Shown in pieces: positions 35,716-43,555 of a DNA stretch of 49,576 nt; position 1 is the stretch's first letter; each line of letters begins with the position of its first letter. A model generated the notes under the pieces. It saw only the letters and a list, made by a program, of their open reading frames with translations, made no database searches and had not been told where the DNA came from. The position numbers and the translations under genes were made by a program. The stretch spans positions 1-49,576 of the forward strand of contig JAOUIL010000016.1 of the NCBI GenBank assembly GCA_029883975.1, given 5' to 3'. Origin of the DNA: Betaproteobacteria bacterium. GTDB lineage: Bacteria > Pseudomonadota > Gammaproteobacteria > Burkholderiales > SG8-39.

Positions 35716-36681
35716 ATGAAATCCAGAATCGCAGTGCTGCTCGCCGCGTCGTTCGCATTCGGCATGGCGCAGGCCCAAACCAAGTGGGACATGCCCACGC
35801 CCTACTCCGACGGCGAGTTCCACACGCGCAACGTCGTGCTGTTCGCCGAGGACGTCGCCAAGCGCACCGGCGGCGCGCTCGAGATCAAGGTGCATGCGAA
35901 CGGCTCGCTGATCAAGCACCCCGACATCCTGCGCGCGGTGTCCACCGGCCAGGTGAACGTCGCCGAGTTCCTGCTCGGCCAGTTCGGCAACGAGGACCCG
36001 GTGTTCGCCGCCGACAACGTGCCGTTCGTCGCCACGGGATACGACAACGCCAAGAAGTTCTACGACGCGCAAAAGCCGCTGCTCGCCAGGAAGCTCGCCG
36101 ATCGTGGCATGACGCTGCTCTTCTCGGTGCCGTGGCCCGGACAGGGCATCTACACCAAGGACCCGCTGAAGTCCGTCGAGGACCTGAAGGGCACCAAGTT
36201 CCGCACCTACTCGCCGCTCACCGCGCGCCTCGCCGAGCTGCTCGGCGCGAGCCCGACGGTGATCCAGGTGCCCGAGATCCCGCAGATGTTCGCCACCGGC
36301 GCCGTGCAGGCGATGATCACCTCCTCGGCCACCGGGACCTCGACCAAGGCCTGGGAGTTCGTCAAGAACTACTACAAGACGAGCGCCTTCCATCCGAAGA
36401 ACGTCGTGGTGGTGAACACACGAGCGCTCAAGCGTCTGCCCAAGGCCCAGCAGGACGCGCTGATCGGCGCGGCGCAGGATGCCGAGCCGCGCGGCTGGGC
36501 GATGTCCAAGCAGCGCGAGCGCGACGGCGACGAGACGCTCGCCAGGAACGGCATGACGCTGCACGAGCCGAGCGCGGAGATGAAGGCCGCGTTCGCCAAG
36601 GTCGGCGCGCAGATGGCCAAGGAGTGGGAAGCCAAGGCCGGCGCCGACGGGCAGGCGATCCTCAAGGCGTATAGAAAGTAG
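35716..36681 (+). CDS. dctP: TRAP transporter substrate-binding protein
   Basis: 321 residues. Signal peptide MKSRIAVLLAASFAFGMAQA is followed by a DctP fold: WDMPTPYSDGEFHTRNVVLF, DLKGTKFRTYSPLTARLAEL and EIPQMFATGAVQAMITSSAT contain the conserved ligand-binding region with the Arg in KFRT that usually pairs with a carboxylate. It should bind an organic acid in the periplasm and deliver it to DctQM. GAGG lies 6 nt upstream of the ATG. DctQ starts 2 bp after the stop. Confidence 0.88.
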   Translation: MKSRIAVLLAASFAFGMAQAQTKWDMPTPYSDGEFHTRNVVLFAEDVAKRTGGALEIKVHANGSLIKHPDILRAVSTGQVNVAEFLLGQFGNEDPVFAADNVPFVATGYDNAKKFYDAQKPLLARKLADRGMTLLFSVPWPGQGIYTKDPLKSVEDLKGTKFRTYSPLTARLAELLGASPTVIQVPEIPQMFATGAVQAMITSSATGTSTKAWEFVKNYYKTSAFHPKNVVVVNTRALKRLPKAQQDALIGAAQDAEPRGWAMSKQRERDGDETLARNGMTLHEPSAEMKAAFAKVGAQMAKEWEAKAGADGQAILKAYRK

Positions 36682-36683
36682 AT

Positions 36684-37217
36684 TTGCGGCGGTTTCTCGA
36701 CCGCCTGTACGCCGCGGGCGGCGTGCTCGCGGCGGTGTGCCTGGCGGGCATCGCCGTGGTGATGCTCGCGCAGGCCGCGATGCGCGAGATGGGCCTGCTG
36801 CTGCGGGGTGCCGATGACATCGTCGGCTGGCTGTGCGCGGCGAGCGCCTTCCTCGCCCTGGGCACCACCTTCCGTCACGGCGAGCTGGTACGCGTCGGCA
36901 TCCTGATCGACCGCCTGCCGCGCGTCGCGCGGCGGCGCGCCGAGTTCGTCGCGCTCGGCCTCGCGGTCCTGGTCGCGGGCTACATCCTGTGGGCTGCCGC
37001 CAACTTCGTCTACGAGAGCTGGCGGTTCGAGGAGGTGGCGCAGGGCCTGATCCAGATCCCGATCTGGATTCCGCAGATGAGCTTCGTCGTCGGCGCGCTG
37101 GTGTTCTTCATCGCGCTCGTCGACGAGTTCGTCGTGCTGGCCGCGGGCGGCACGCCCGCCTACCGCCGCGCCGAGGAAGTGCACCGCGCGCATCCCGAGC
37201 AGGCCGAGGCGCTCTGA
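36684..37217 (+). CDS. dctQ: TRAP transporter small permease
   Basis: 177 residues with a TTG start at 36684, 2 bp after dctP. Four hydrophobic segments are visible. GADDIVGWLCAASAFLALG and HGELVRVGILIDRLP are the DctQ signature. It pairs with DctM in the inner membrane to take up substrate with sodium. Its stop shares one base with the dctM ATG (TGATG). Confidence 0.87.
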   Translation: MRRFLDRLYAAGGVLAAVCLAGIAVVMLAQAAMREMGLLLRGADDIVGWLCAASAFLALGTTFRHGELVRVGILIDRLPRVARRRAEFVALGLAVLVAGYILWAAANFVYESWRFEEVAQGLIQIPIWIPQMSFVVGALVFFIALVDEFVVLAAGGTPAYRRAEEVHRAHPEQAEAL

Positions 37218-38530
37218 TGGGCACGCTCGCCATCGGCGCGATCCTGCTGGCGGTGCTGCTCGTGACGTTGGCCGGCGGCCTGTGGATCGCGATGGCGATG
37301 AGCGTGGTCGCCTGGGTGGGGCTGCAGTTCTTCACCACCAGCCCGCCGGACGTGAACCTGTTCCAGGCGTACTGGGGCTCGAGCGCCTCCTGGACGCTGG
37401 CGGCGCTGCCGATGTTCGTGTGGATGGGCGAGATCCTGTTCCGCACGCGCCTGTCCGAGGAAATGTTCAAGGGCCTCTCGCCCTGGCTCGCCTGGCTGCC
37501 CGGGCGCCTGATGCACGTGAACATCTTCGGCTGCGCGATCTTCGCCGCGGTGTGCGGCTCTTCGGCGGCCACCGTCGCCACCATCGGCAAGGTGGCCCTG
37601 CCCGAGCTCGCCAAGCGCGGCTACGACGAGCGCACGTGCGTCGGCTCGCTGTGCGGCGCGGGCACGCTCGGCCTGCTGATCCCGCCCTCGATCATCATGA
37701 TCGTGTACGCGGTCGCCGCGGAGGTCTCGATCCTCAAGATGTTCCTCGCCGGCGTGTTTCCGGGCGTGCTGCTGGTGGTGCTGTTCTCCGGCTACATCGT
37801 GGTGTGGGCGCTGCTCAACCCCGGCAAGACACCCAGCGCGGTAGAGAAGATGAGCCTCGGCGAGCGCGTGCGCCGCGCGAAGAACCTCATCCCGTGCCTG
37901 GTGCTCATCTTCTTCATCATGGGCGTCATGTTCACCGGCGTGGCCACCGCGACCGAGGCCGCCGCCTTCGGCGTGCTCGGCGCGCTCGCCATCGCCTGGT
38001 GGAGCGGCTCGCTGACGCGCGCGAGCTTCGTCACCAGCCTGATGGGCGCGACGCGCCTGTCGTGCATGATTTTGTTCATCCTTGCCGGCGCCTCGATGCT
38101 CAGCTCGTGCATGGCGTTCACCGGCATCCCGCGGGCGCTGGCCGAGTGGGTGGCGGCCTCGCAGTTCAGCCCCTACGCGCTGATCCTGGTGCTGGCGATC
38201 ATCTACCTGCTGCTCGGCATGGCGATCGACGGCATCTCCATGATCGTGCTCACCACCTCGATCGTGCTGCCGATGATCGACGCGGCGGGCTTCGACCTCA
38301 TCTGGTTCGGCATCTTCATCGTCATCCTGGTGGAGATCGCACAGATCACGCCGCCAGTGGGCTTCAACCTGTTCGTGCTGCAGACCATGGCCAGGCGCGA
38401 GGCGAACTACGTCGCGCGCGCCGCCATCCCGTTCTTCTTCATGATGCTGCTCGCCATCGCCATTGTCTCCGCCTTTCCCGGCATCGCCACCTGGCTGCCG
38501 GACGCGGTGCTCGGGGTGACGAAGAAATAG
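37217..38530 (+). CDS. dctM: TRAP transporter large permease
   Basis: 437 residues, about eleven to twelve membrane segments. FGCAIFAAVCGSSAATVATIG and GTLGLLIPPSIIMIVYAVA are the strongly conserved DctM motifs, as are MAIDGISMIVLTTSIVLPM and EIAQITPPVGFNLFVLQTM. With DctP and DctQ it forms a sodium-coupled uptake system. The last codon and TAG stop lie at the edge of the REP-like element 38528-38580. Confidence 0.9.
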   Translation: MGTLAIGAILLAVLLVTLAGGLWIAMAMSVVAWVGLQFFTTSPPDVNLFQAYWGSSASWTLAALPMFVWMGEILFRTRLSEEMFKGLSPWLAWLPGRLMHVNIFGCAIFAAVCGSSAATVATIGKVALPELAKRGYDERTCVGSLCGAGTLGLLIPPSIIMIVYAVAAEVSILKMFLAGVFPGVLLVVLFSGYIVVWALLNPGKTPSAVEKMSLGERVRRAKNLIPCLVLIFFIMGVMFTGVATATEAAAFGVLGALAIAWWSGSLTRASFVTSLMGATRLSCMILFILAGASMLSSCMAFTGIPRALAEWVAASQFSPYALILVLAIIYLLLGMAIDGISMIVLTTSIVLPMIDAAGFDLIWFGIFIVILVEIAQITPPVGFNLFVLQTMARREANYVARAAIPFFFMMLLAIAIVSAFPGIATWLPDAVLGVTKK

Positions 38531-38580
38531 GGTCAGACCCCATTTCCCATATGGTGGAAAATAGGGTCTGTCCCCATTTG
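38528..38580. repeat. REP-like palindromic element, copy 1
   Basis: Two direct units of GGGTCNGNCCCCATTT at about 38530-38545 and 38564-38579 surround a small hairpin (TTTCCCATATGGTGGAAA). Each core GGGTC...ACCC/GTCCCC is itself nearly palindromic. The left edge AAATAGGG contains the TAG stop of dctM, and the right edge lies 3 bp before the nnr ATG. The core matches copy 2 at 39968-40030 and resembles short repeats that I recall as common near RAYT transposases in beta- and gammaproteobacteria; no such transposase is in this window. Confidence 0.7.
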
Positions 38581-38582
38581 CC

Positions 38583-39968
38583 ATGTCCGAGCCCATCTAC
38601 CTGACGAAGGACATCCGCCGCATCGAGGAGGCGGCGAAGGACCTGCCGCTCATGGAGCGCGCGGGCGCCGCCGCGGCCGAGCTGGCCGCGCACCTGTGCA
38701 CCGACACCGCGAAGGACGTGCTGGTGCTCGCCGGCCCCGGCAAGAACGGTGGCGACGCGAAAGTCGTCGCCGAGCGCCTGCGCCAGCAGTTCTTCCGCGT
38801 CACCCTCGCCGGCCCGGCGGATGCCGCGGCGCTGCCGGTGGACAGGCGCTGGGGCCTGATCGTGGATGGCCTGTTCGGCATCGGGCTCGCGCGCGCCGTG
38901 GAGGGGGACTTCGCGCGCCTGGTCGACTACGCGAACACGCAGGATTGCCCCGTCCTCGCGCTCGACATCCCGAGCGGCATCGAGTCCGATACGGGCCGCG
39001 TGCTTGGCCGCGCCGTGCGCGCCACGCACACCATCACTTTCATCGCGCTCAAGCCCGGCCTGCTGACGCTCGACGGGCCGGACCACTGCGGCGCGATCAC
39101 GGTGGCCGACCTCGCGCTGGATCTGAAGAAGCTCGCGCGGCCCACGGCGTGGACGGCGAGCCCGGGGCTGTTCGCCGAGGCGCTCAAGCCGCGCCCGCGC
39201 AATTTCCACAAGGGCAAGGCGGGCTCGCTCGCCATCCTCGGCGGCGCCGCGGGCATGACGGGCGCGGCGCTGCTCGCGGGACGCGCGGCGCTCAAGCTCG
39301 GCGCCGGCCGCGTCTACGTGGGCATGCTCGAGGAGACGAGCCTCGACCCGGTGACGCCCGAGCTCATGCTGCGCCACCCCGACGACGCGCTCGGCCAGGA
39401 CCTCGACGCCATCGTCGTCGGCCCGGGGCTCGGGCAGAGCGAGCGCGCCGAGGCGCTGGTCGGCGCCGTGCTGGCGAGCGACATGCCCTGCGTGCTGGAT
39501 GCCGATGCCCTCAACCTGATCGCCGACAGCAGGGACCTGCGCACCGCCTGCGCCAAGCGCCGGGCCGATACGCTGCTCTCGCCGCACCCCGGCGAGGCCG
39601 CGCGCCTGCTCGGCGCGACGATCCCGGAAGTGCAGCAGGACCGCGTCGCGGCGGCGCAGCGCCTGGCGCGCGAGCTGAACGCGCACGCCTGCCTGAAGGG
39701 CAACGGCAGCGTGCTCGTCGCGCGCGACGGCCACTGGTTCGTCAATACGACGGGCAATCCCGGCATGGCCTCCGCCGGCATGGGCGACGTGCTCTCCGGG
39801 ATTCTCGGCGCGCTGCTCGCGCAGAAGGTCTCGGGCGAGGCGGCGCTGGTGCTCGGCGTGCACCTGCACGGCGCGGCGGCCGATGCCGCCGGCCATGGCG
39901 CGGGGCTTACTGCTTCGGAGTTGATCGAGCCCGCGCGCCGGATCTGGAACGGCTGGCTAATTAAATAG
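38583..39968 (+). CDS. nnr: Bifunctional NAD(P)HX epimerase / ADP-dependent NAD(P)HX dehydratase
   Basis: 461 residues. The N-terminal epimerase (NnrE) domain shows LAGPGKNGGDAKVVAERLR, the YjeF glycine-rich loop, and VDGLFGIGLARAV and ALDIPSGIESDTG. The C-terminal kinase-like NnrD domain has FHKGKAGSLAILGGAAGMTG, VGPGLGQSERAE, VLDADALNL, SPHPGEAARLLG and TTGNPGMASAGMGDVLSGI. The pair repairs hydrated NAD(P)H in the cytoplasm. The gene is bracketed exactly by two REP-like palindromes: its ATG follows copy 1 by 3 bp and its TAG stop sits in the edge of copy 2. Confidence 0.92.
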   Translation: MSEPIYLTKDIRRIEEAAKDLPLMERAGAAAAELAAHLCTDTAKDVLVLAGPGKNGGDAKVVAERLRQQFFRVTLAGPADAAALPVDRRWGLIVDGLFGIGLARAVEGDFARLVDYANTQDCPVLALDIPSGIESDTGRVLGRAVRATHTITFIALKPGLLTLDGPDHCGAITVADLALDLKKLARPTAWTASPGLFAEALKPRPRNFHKGKAGSLAILGGAAGMTGAALLAGRAALKLGAGRVYVGMLEETSLDPVTPELMLRHPDDALGQDLDAIVVGPGLGQSERAEALVGAVLASDMPCVLDADALNLIADSRDLRTACAKRRADTLLSPHPGEAARLLGATIPEVQQDRVAAAQRLARELNAHACLKGNGSVLVARDGHWFVNTTGNPGMASAGMGDVLSGILGALLAQKVSGEAALVLGVHLHGAAADAAGHGAGLTASELIEPARRIWNGWLIK

Positions 39969-40030
39969 GGACAGACCCCATTTCTCTCATTTGCACTTCA
40001 TTCGCAAATGAGAAAAATGGGGTCTGTCCC
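39968..40030. repeat. REP-like palindromic element, copy 2
   Basis: Arms 39968-39993 and 40005-40030 are 26 nt and pair with one mismatch (GGGACAGACCCCATTT... with its complement) around an 11-nt loop. The left edge AAATAGGG supplies the TAG stop of nnr; the right edge runs to CCCCAATTA, the TAA stop (minus strand) of the convergent gene at 40034. The GGGACAGACCCC core matches copy 1. Such a strong hairpin between convergent genes may also stop transcription in both directions. Confidence 0.8.
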
Positions 40031-40033
40031 CAA

Positions 40034-40381
40034 TTATTCGCAGCGGTAAAACGCCTGCCGCTGCTGGAAGCTGATGGCGTCCAGGTCCTCGGGGTTGCGC
40101 GGATGGCCCTGGCTGTCCAGCACGCGCGCCTGCAGGACGGCGAGCCGCTTCTCCAGGCGCGCGGTCTGCGGGTCGGCGTTGAGTTGCTCGAAGCGCTGGC
40201 GCAGCACCTCCAGGTCCGCCGTGCGCTTCTCGACCTCGGCGAGCACAATGGCGCGGCGCAGCTTGCGCTTCTCGCACTGCACCGGCTCGAGCTTGGCGGA
40301 AACGTCGAGGAACTCCTGCGCGTCCGGGGTGATCGCGAGCGCCACCCACGGCCACAGCAGCATGACGAGCCAGCGCCTCAC
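40034..40381 (-). CDS. Small secreted helical protein of unknown function
   Basis: 115 residues from GTG 40381, chosen for its 4-nt GTGA overlap with the upstream synthase gene and because it gives a signal peptide (MRRWLVMLLWPWVALA). The mature protein is a long helix with LRRAIVLAEVEKRTADLEVL and RLEKRLAVLQARVLDSQG, plus two cysteines (VQCEKR and the last-but-one residue). It should be periplasmic. No family recognised. The stop codon lies at the edge of the REP-like element. Confidence 0.65.
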   Translation of the reverse strand: MRRWLVMLLWPWVALAITPDAQEFLDVSAKLEPVQCEKRKLRRAIVLAEVEKRTADLEVLRQRFEQLNADPQTARLEKRLAVLQARVLDSQGHPRNPEDLDAISFQQRQAFYRCE

Positions 40382-41862
40382 GCGGCCCTGGCCTTCGCCC
40401 TGGGCTCGGGGTACGGATAGAGCATGTTCATGGCGATCGACTGGTGGTTGCCCTGCACGATGCGCACGTGGTCGCGCCTGAGCTCGCGCGCGTGCCGCAC
40501 GCCGCAGGAGTGCGCGATCATGTCGATCTCGCGGTTCACGTTCATGCAGTAGTTCGCCACGCGCAGGTACTTCTCCTCGACCACCAGCGCACGCTGCAGG
40601 CGCTTCTGGTGCGTGGTCACGCCCGTCGGGCAGGTGTTGGTATGGCAGCGCAGCGCCTGGATGCAGCCGAGCGCGAACATGAAGCCGCGCGCGGTGTTGA
40701 CGAAGTCCGCGCCCACGGCAAGCGCCCAGGCGGCGCGCGCCGAGGTGATCAGCTTGCCCGAGGCCACCACGCGCACGCGCTGCCGCAGGCCCGTCTCGAT
40801 GAGCGCGTCCACCACGCGCGGCAGCGCCTCGTCGATCGACAGGCTCATGTGGTCGGCGAGCGCCTGCGGCGCGGCGCCCGATCCGCCCTCGCCGCCATCG
40901 ATCACCAGGAAGTCCGGTGCGAACTCCAGTCCGCGCTTGCCTGCGGCCTCGCCCAGCTCGTTCATGAAGCGCCAGCCGCCGATCGCCGTCTTCACGCCCA
41001 CCGGGCGCCCGGTGAGATCGCGGATCCACGCGATGCGCTCGAGCAGCTCGTTCATGCTGGAGATGTCGCGATGGCGGTTGGGGCTGATCGAGTCGCGGCC
41101 CTCGGCGATGCCGCGGATCTGCGCGATCTCGGCGGTGACCTTCCTGCCGGGCAGCACGCCGCCCTTGCCGGGCTTGGCGCCCTGCGACAGCTTGATCTCG
41201 AACGCCTTCGCCACCCTGGCGAGCTCGAGCAGCCGCTCGGCAGAAAGGTTGCCCTGCGCATCGCGCACCCCGTACTTCGCGGTGCCGACCTGCATGATGA
41301 TGTCGCAGCCGCCCTCGAGGTGGTAGGGCGAGAGCCCGCCCTCGCCGGTGTCCATCCAGCAGCCGGCCACCGCCGCGCCGCGCGAAAGCGACCTGACCGC
41401 CGGGGCCGAAATCGCGCCGTAGCTCATGCCGCTCACGTTGACGATCGAGCGGGCGACGAAGGGCTGCTTGCAGTAGCCCTCGCCCATCGCCAGCGCGGGC
41501 GTCGGCAGGCGCTCCTCCTCCAGCACGGGAAACGGGTGGTTGACGAAGATCAGCGCGCCGGGCAGGTGCAAGTCGTAGGTCGAGCCGAAGCCGACGATGC
41601 CGCCCTCGTTCTTCGCCAGCCGGTAGACCCAGGCGCGCGTCGCGCGGTTGAACGGCATCTCCTCGCGGTCGCCCGAGAAGAAGTACTGACGGAAGTACTC
41701 GCCGAGCTCCTCGAAGAAGTAGCGCAGGTGCCCCACCACGGGGTAGTTGCGCAGCACGCCGTGCTTCTTCTGCGTGATGTCGCTGATGAACAGGAACAGC
41801 AGCCCGAGCATGAGCGCGAGCGCGAGCAGCGTGCCGATGCCGTAGGACAGGACTTCCATCAT
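40378..41862 (-). CDS. FMN-binding glutamate-synthase-domain membrane protein
   Basis: 494 residues. An N-terminal membrane helix (LSYGIGTLLALALMLGLLFL, about 5-26) is followed by the GltB-type FMN/Fe-S barrel: SGMSYGAISAPAVRSLSRGA, GGLSPYHLEGGCDIIMQVGT, KLSQGAKPGKGGVLPGRKV, ISPNRHRDISSMNEL and DGGEGGSGAAPQAL. The cysteine set in FALGCIQALRCHTNTCPTGV is that of the glutamate synthase 3Fe-4S site. There is no glutaminase domain. Family members of this type are common but their reaction is not known; a stand-alone oxidoreductase at the membrane is likely. Start could be either of two consecutive ATGs. Confidence 0.85.
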   Translation of the reverse strand: MMEVLSYGIGTLLALALMLGLLFLFISDITQKKHGVLRNYPVVGHLRYFFEELGEYFRQYFFSGDREEMPFNRATRAWVYRLAKNEGGIVGFGSTYDLHLPGALIFVNHPFPVLEEERLPTPALAMGEGYCKQPFVARSIVNVSGMSYGAISAPAVRSLSRGAAVAGCWMDTGEGGLSPYHLEGGCDIIMQVGTAKYGVRDAQGNLSAERLLELARVAKAFEIKLSQGAKPGKGGVLPGRKVTAEIAQIRGIAEGRDSISPNRHRDISSMNELLERIAWIRDLTGRPVGVKTAIGGWRFMNELGEAAGKRGLEFAPDFLVIDGGEGGSGAAPQALADHMSLSIDEALPRVVDALIETGLRQRVRVVASGKLITSARAAWALAVGADFVNTARGFMFALGCIQALRCHTNTCPTGVTTHQKRLQRALVVEEKYLRVANYCMNVNREIDMIAHSCGVRHARELRRDHVRIVQGNHQSIAMNMLYPYPEPRAKARAA

Positions 41863-41904
41863 GTCGCGCTCCCCCGCCGGAAGGGGGATGTTAGCCGATC
41901 GGGC

Positions 41905-42369
41905 CTACAGCCGCCGGATGACGTCGAAGATCTCCGCGGCGTGGCCGCGCGGGCTGACGCCGTAGTGCACGTGGCGCAGCACGCCGCCCTTGTCGATGAC
42001 GAACGTGGAGCGCACCAGGCACTCGCGGCGCACGCCCTCGGTCTCCTTCTCCTGCAGCACGCCGTAGCGGCGGCACACGGCGCCGTCGTCGTCGGACAGC
42101 AGCGCGATCGACAGGCCGTGCTTGTCGCGGAACGCGGCGTGCGACAGGCAGTCGTCGCGCGACACCCCGAGCACCACGCAGTCGTGCTTGTCGAACTCGT
42201 CCTCGTGGTCGGAGAACTCGGCAGCCTCGAGGATGCAGCCCGGCGTGCCGTCGCGCGGGTAGAAATACAGCACCACGTGCTTGCGCCCCTTGAACTCCGA
42301 CAGGCTGATGGCCTGCATGTCGGCGTCAGGCAGGGTAAAGCTCGGCGCGGGTTGTCCGGTCTGCAGCAT
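41905..42369 (-). CDS. bcp: Peroxiredoxin Bcp/PrxQ type
   Basis: 154 residues. The peroxidatic site is YPRDGTPGC with C45, same number as in E. coli Bcp; P-x3-T-x2-C is intact. The usual resolving cysteine five residues on (C50) is replaced by Ala (GCILEAAEF). Other cysteines at 64 and 74 or nearer the C-terminus (AVCRRYG, RRECLV) might serve instead, or the enzyme is 1-Cys type. It reduces peroxides with thioredoxin-like donors. It diverges from roxA with 98 bp between. Confidence 0.9.
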   Translation of the reverse strand: MLQTGQPAPSFTLPDADMQAISLSEFKGRKHVVLYFYPRDGTPGCILEAAEFSDHEDEFDKHDCVVLGVSRDDCLSHAAFRDKHGLSIALLSDDDGAVCRRYGVLQEKETEGVRRECLVRSTFVIDKGGVLRHVHYGVSPRGHAAEIFDVIRRL

Positions 42370-42433
42370 GGCGATGGAACCGATGCGGCCGATTCTAAAG
42401 CACATCGATTGCCGCGCGGCAAGCGCCGCGCGC

Positions 42434-42461
42434 ATGACAGCGAAGTGACGCCACCTATAAT
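42434..42461 (+). promoter_or_regulatory. Candidate sigma-70 promoter of roxA
   Basis: ATGACA at 42434-42439 and TATAAT at 42456-42461, separated by 16 bp, match -35 and -10 elements in an otherwise GC-rich gap. Transcription would start at about 42468, which is the A of the roxA ATG, so the message would be leaderless or nearly so; no ribosome site is visible upstream of the ATG. Confidence 0.5.
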
Positions 42462-42467
42462 CCCGAG

Positions 42468-43550
42468 ATGAAGCTTGCGCTGCTGGGTGGCTTGAGCGCA
42501 CGGCAGTTCCTGCGCCGATACTGGCAGAAGAGGCCGCTCCTCGTGCGCGGCGCGCTGCCGGGATTCCGCGGGGTGGCGTCGCGCGCGCAGCTCGCGGCGC
42601 TCGCCGGGCGTCCCGACGTCGAGTCGCGCCTGGTGCGGCGGCGCGGCGGGCGCTGGCACGTCGTGCACGGGCCGCTCGAGTGCACCGGCCTGGCGCGCAA
42701 CGCGACGCTGCTGGTAAGCGGCGTCAACCTGCACCGGGCGGCGGCCGACGCGCTGCTGCGGCGCTTTCACTTCCTGCCGCAGGCGCGCCTCGACGATGTC
42801 ATGGTGAGCTGGGCAGGCACCGGCGGTGGCGTCGGCCCGCACGTCGATTCCTACGACGTGTTCCTCGTCCAGGGCGCCGGACGCCGCGTCTGGCGGCTGC
42901 AGCGCCCGCGCGCCTGGCGCATGGTCGAGGGCGCGCCGCTGCGGCTGATCGCCGACTTCGCGCCCGACGAGGAATTCCTCGTCGAGCCGGGCGACGTGCT
43001 CTACGTCCCGCCCGGCTGGGGCCACGACGGGGTCGCGCTGGAGGAATGCCAGACCTGTTCGGTGGGCCTGCGCGCGCCGCTGGGCGAGGAGCTCGCGGCG
43101 GCGTTTCTCGACTTCCTGCACGAGCGCGGCCTGCCGCGGGCGCGCTATCGCGATCCCGGGCTGCGACCGGCGCGGCACAGCGCGCAGATTCCCGCGGCGA
43201 TGTTCGCGCACGCGGCCGGGGTGCTCGCACGCATCCGCTGGACGCGCCGCGACGTCGGCGAGTTCCTCGGCCGCTACCTGACGACGCCCAAGCCGCACGT
43301 GGTCTTCTTCCCGCCGCGCCGGCCGCTGCCGCGCGCGGCCTTTGCACGCCGCCTGCGCCGCGCGCCGGTCGCGCTCGACCGCCGCTCGCTGATGCTGTAC
43401 CGCGGCGCGCAGGTCTACCTCAACGGCGAGGCGCTCGTGGCGCGGCCCGCGCTGCGCGCCCTCGCCGACCGGCGCAGCGCGCGACTGCCGTCCTCGCTTG
43501 CCGAGACGGCCTACGGCTGGTATTTGTCGGGGTACCTGCACCTGGAGTAA
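42468..43550 (+). CDS. roxA: Ribosomal protein uL16 3-hydroxylase (RoxA/YcfD type)
   Basis: 360 residues. A JmjC/cupin Fe(II)/2-oxoglutarate oxygenase: the iron triad is H125 and D127 in GGGVGPHVDSYDVFLVQGAG and H186 in VPPGWGHDGVALEE. The N-terminus (LSARQFLRRYWQKRPLLVRG) is typical of YcfD, and the C-terminal winged part follows. It hydroxylates an Arg of ribosomal protein uL16 in the 50S subunit. Residue numbers match those known for E. coli. A small gene of unknown function starts 5 bp after the stop. Confidence 0.92.
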   Translation: MKLALLGGLSARQFLRRYWQKRPLLVRGALPGFRGVASRAQLAALAGRPDVESRLVRRRGGRWHVVHGPLECTGLARNATLLVSGVNLHRAAADALLRRFHFLPQARLDDVMVSWAGTGGGVGPHVDSYDVFLVQGAGRRVWRLQRPRAWRMVEGAPLRLIADFAPDEEFLVEPGDVLYVPPGWGHDGVALEECQTCSVGLRAPLGEELAAAFLDFLHERGLPRARYRDPGLRPARHSAQIPAAMFAHAAGVLARIRWTRRDVGEFLGRYLTTPKPHVVFFPPRRPLPRAAFARRLRRAPVALDRRSLMLYRGAQVYLNGEALVARPALRALADRRSARLPSSLAETAYGWYLSGYLHLE

Positions 43551-43555
43551 TCGCC

